Positions 62,891-64,000 of a stretch of 64,000 bases of DNA are shown piece by piece. This stretch comes from Paraburkholderia sp. ZP32-5 (GTDB taxonomy: Bacteria > Pseudomonadota > Gammaproteobacteria > Burkholderiales > Burkholderiaceae), in contig NZ_JAJEJP010000002.1 of the NCBI RefSeq assembly GCF_021390495.1, positions 682,001 to 746,000 of the forward strand. Direction: 5' to 3'. Below the pieces are notes generated by a model. That model was not told where the DNA came from. It ran no database searches and was given only the letters and a program-made list of their open reading frames with translations. Position numbers and translations under genes: made by a program. Position 1 is the stretch's first letter, and every line of letters begins with the position of its first letter.

Positions 62891-63193
62891 TCACGCAGCC
62901 GCCGCACTGGCCGGCACCGCATTGAGCTTGACGCCCAGCGCGCGCAGCAGTTTGAACACGGTATCCATGCGCGGTTTTGAACCGGGCGCGAGCGTCTTGT
63001 AGAGGCTTTCGCGCCCGAGCCCGGCGTCGGCAGCGATTCTGGTGATGCCACGAGCTTTGGCGACGTCTGCGATGGCGGCGATCAGAAGGTCGGGATCGCC
63101 ATCCGTGAGCGCGGCGTTCAGATATTCAGCGACCATTTCGTCGCTGTCCAGGTAGTGCGATGCATCGAACGGTGCGGTTTTGATCTTGCTCAT
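62891..63193 (-). CDS. HigA-like antitoxin (addiction module antidote)
   Basis: A 100-residue DNA-binding antitoxin. Near the N-terminus is DASHYLDSDEMVAEYLNAAL, a signature of the HigA-type addiction antidote proteins, and the HTH lies in ITRIAADAGLGRESLYKTLA. The C-terminus is Ala-rich. The gene overlaps the toxin stop by 4 nt (ATGA) and has a strong AGGAAGGGG site, which supports the start at 63193. The toxin-first order is the normal arrangement of higBA systems. Confidence 0.85.
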   Translation of the reverse strand: MSKIKTAPFDASHYLDSDEMVAEYLNAALTDGDPDLLIAAIADVAKARGITRIAADAGLGRESLYKTLAPGSKPRMDTVFKLLRALGVKLNAVPASAAAA

Positions 63194-63561
63194 GCCCCTT
63201 CCTCTTTGATTGCTGCCCATAGGGTTCCGGCATGCCGGATATCCGCCTGCTGCGTGGACTTGTCGCCCCCGCAAAGCAGCAGATACATCATGCCGCCATT
63301 GCGCGCGTAGTAGACCCGGTAGCCCGGACCACAATCGATACGCATCTCGAACACACCGTTTTCCAGCAACTTCACGTCGCCGAAATGCCCCAGTTCCGCG
63401 CGCCGGATCCGCACGAGAATTTTTGCCTTCGCCCGTAAATCGGAGAGCCCGGCAAGCCAATCGTCGAACGCCTCGGTGCGATGGATCGTGTACACGGGCG
63501 GTGCGACGATCTGTTGTAAATCGTATCCGTCAGGATACTTTTTTGCAAGCTTCAAATTCAT
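63190..63561 (-). CDS. RelE/ParE-family toxin (HigB-like addiction module killer)
   Basis: A 123-residue toxin of the RelE/ParE fold. The body has FDDWLAGLSDLRAKAKILVR followed by RIRRAELGHFGDVKLLENGV, then FEMRIDCGPGYRVYYARNGG and LLLCGGDKSTQQADIRHAGT, the signature of addiction-module killer proteins. These act as ribosome-dependent RNases or interferases. It is the first gene of the pair and overlaps the antitoxin gene. It starts with MNLKLAKKYPDG, a longer N-terminus than usual; a later start cannot be excluded. Confidence 0.87.
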   Translation of the reverse strand: MNLKLAKKYPDGYDLQQIVAPPVYTIHRTEAFDDWLAGLSDLRAKAKILVRIRRAELGHFGDVKLLENGVFEMRIDCGPGYRVYYARNGGMMYLLLCGGDKSTQQADIRHAGTLWAAIKEEGA

Positions 63562-63831
63562 ATCAATAAAGCGGCTTGCGCCGTTCCCCGTTGGATTGCA
63601 TACCCGCCGCGAGCAAGCACCGCGCGGCTTCCATTGATCACGAGGTTAGCGACGCGCGCGCGTTCTGACGACTCGGCCAAATGGCCGAGTCAGTCACGCA
63701 ACGTGGTTCCGGTTTGCTTACCTCCGACGTAATCGACGCCATGCACGCGAGCGGCCAATCTTCACTCCGAGCCCGCTGCATGCGACGCGTGCCGAGCGTA
63801 GTGCTCAGTGTTGCCAACCAAGGAGCTTGAA

Positions 63832-64000
63832 ATGAATGCGCATACCGATCTGATCGACCGTTATTTCGACGCCTGGAACGAGACCGATGGCGCGCGCCGT
63901 CGCGAGCTGATCGCGACGATCTGGAGCGCGGATGCCGACTATCGCGATCCGTTGCTTGCCGGCAGCGGGCACGACGGCATCGACGCGATGATCCACGCGG
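63832..64000 (+). CDS. SnoaL-like (NTF2-fold) polyketide cyclase-type protein, N-terminal part
   Basis: The first 56 codons of a protein that continues beyond the window. MNAHTDLIDRYFDAWNETDG, then RRRELIATIWSADADYRDPL, is the typical opening of SnoaL-like or NTF2-fold small proteins, whose pocket binds small ligands. AGGAG at 63821-63825 sets the start. Its full length and neighbours are outside the window. Confidence 0.7.
   Translation, partial: MNAHTDLIDRYFDAWNETDGARRRELIATIWSADADYRDPLLAGSGHDGIDAMIHA

Noticed and set aside
1..64000. tRNA, rRNA, CRISPR arrays or intact insertion sequences
   Set aside because: No cloverleaf pattern, no rRNA-like segment, no regularly spaced direct repeats with spacers, and no transposase motif were seen on either strand.

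Overview
The window is GC-rich chromosomal DNA of a betaproteobacterium, most likely Paraburkholderia or a close Burkholderia relative. The case rests on Burkholderiaceae-type families (DUF3348/DUF802/DUF2894, DUF4148, a Porin_4 trimeric porin, H-NS proteins with PAKKA-like tails), an efflux operon laid out like llpE-ceoAB-opcM, a GDH of about 180 kDa, and a Burkholderia-style flhDC. No rRNA, tRNA, CRISPR array or intact insertion sequence was recognised.

Layout. 1-6.1 kb: end of an FKBP isomerase gene, DUF488, a DUF6765-like protein, small hypotheticals, a double-headed H-NS protein and a cardiolipin-synthase-type phospholipase D. 6.2-12.1 kb: BON-domain protein, a Cache-sensor histidine kinase/LuxR regulator pair divergent from DUF3311 plus an SSS permease, and a DadA-like oxidoreductase. 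12.3-17.4 kb: a four-gene cassette (DUF3348, DUF802, OmpA/MotB-like, DUF2894) whose middle pair has the architecture of a MotAB/ZorAB-type ion-driven motor with a very long repetitive tail. 17.4-25.8 kb: DMT exporter, zinc ribbon, TerC, NhaR-like regulator, porin, HAD phosphatase, a proline-rich anchored protein and an unusual response regulator. 25.8-34.4 kb: esterase/thioesterase pair, DUF4148 protein, MFS and EamA transporters, phnCDE importer and a Usp-like protein. 34.6-39.5 kb: a DapA paralogue, a putative orphan toxin followed by a DUF4279 immunity-like gene, and an M14 peptidase coupled to an alpha/beta hydrolase. 39.7-47.4 kb: large NAD-GDH, CDF transporter, aldo/keto reductase, a 24-residue micro-ORF and a second DUF4148 gene. 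47.6-55.9 kb: LysR regulator divergent from an llpE-RND adaptor-RND pump-outer-membrane factor operon. 56.0-64 kb: acyl-CoA-dehydrogenase-like monooxygenase, Nramp transporter, flhDC, a YeeE/YedE sulfur-transport protein, an XRE/MmyB-type regulator, a HigBA-like toxin-antitoxin pair and the start of a SnoaL-like gene.

Most of this is ordinary core or regional chromosome. The items most worth follow-up are the ZorAB-like motor cassette, the LlpE homologue with Asp at the nucleophile position, the orphan toxin/DUF4279 pair, the micro-ORF at 46.9 kb, and the GTTACA-rich region upstream of flhDC. All family assignments come from reading the sequence; no database search was run.
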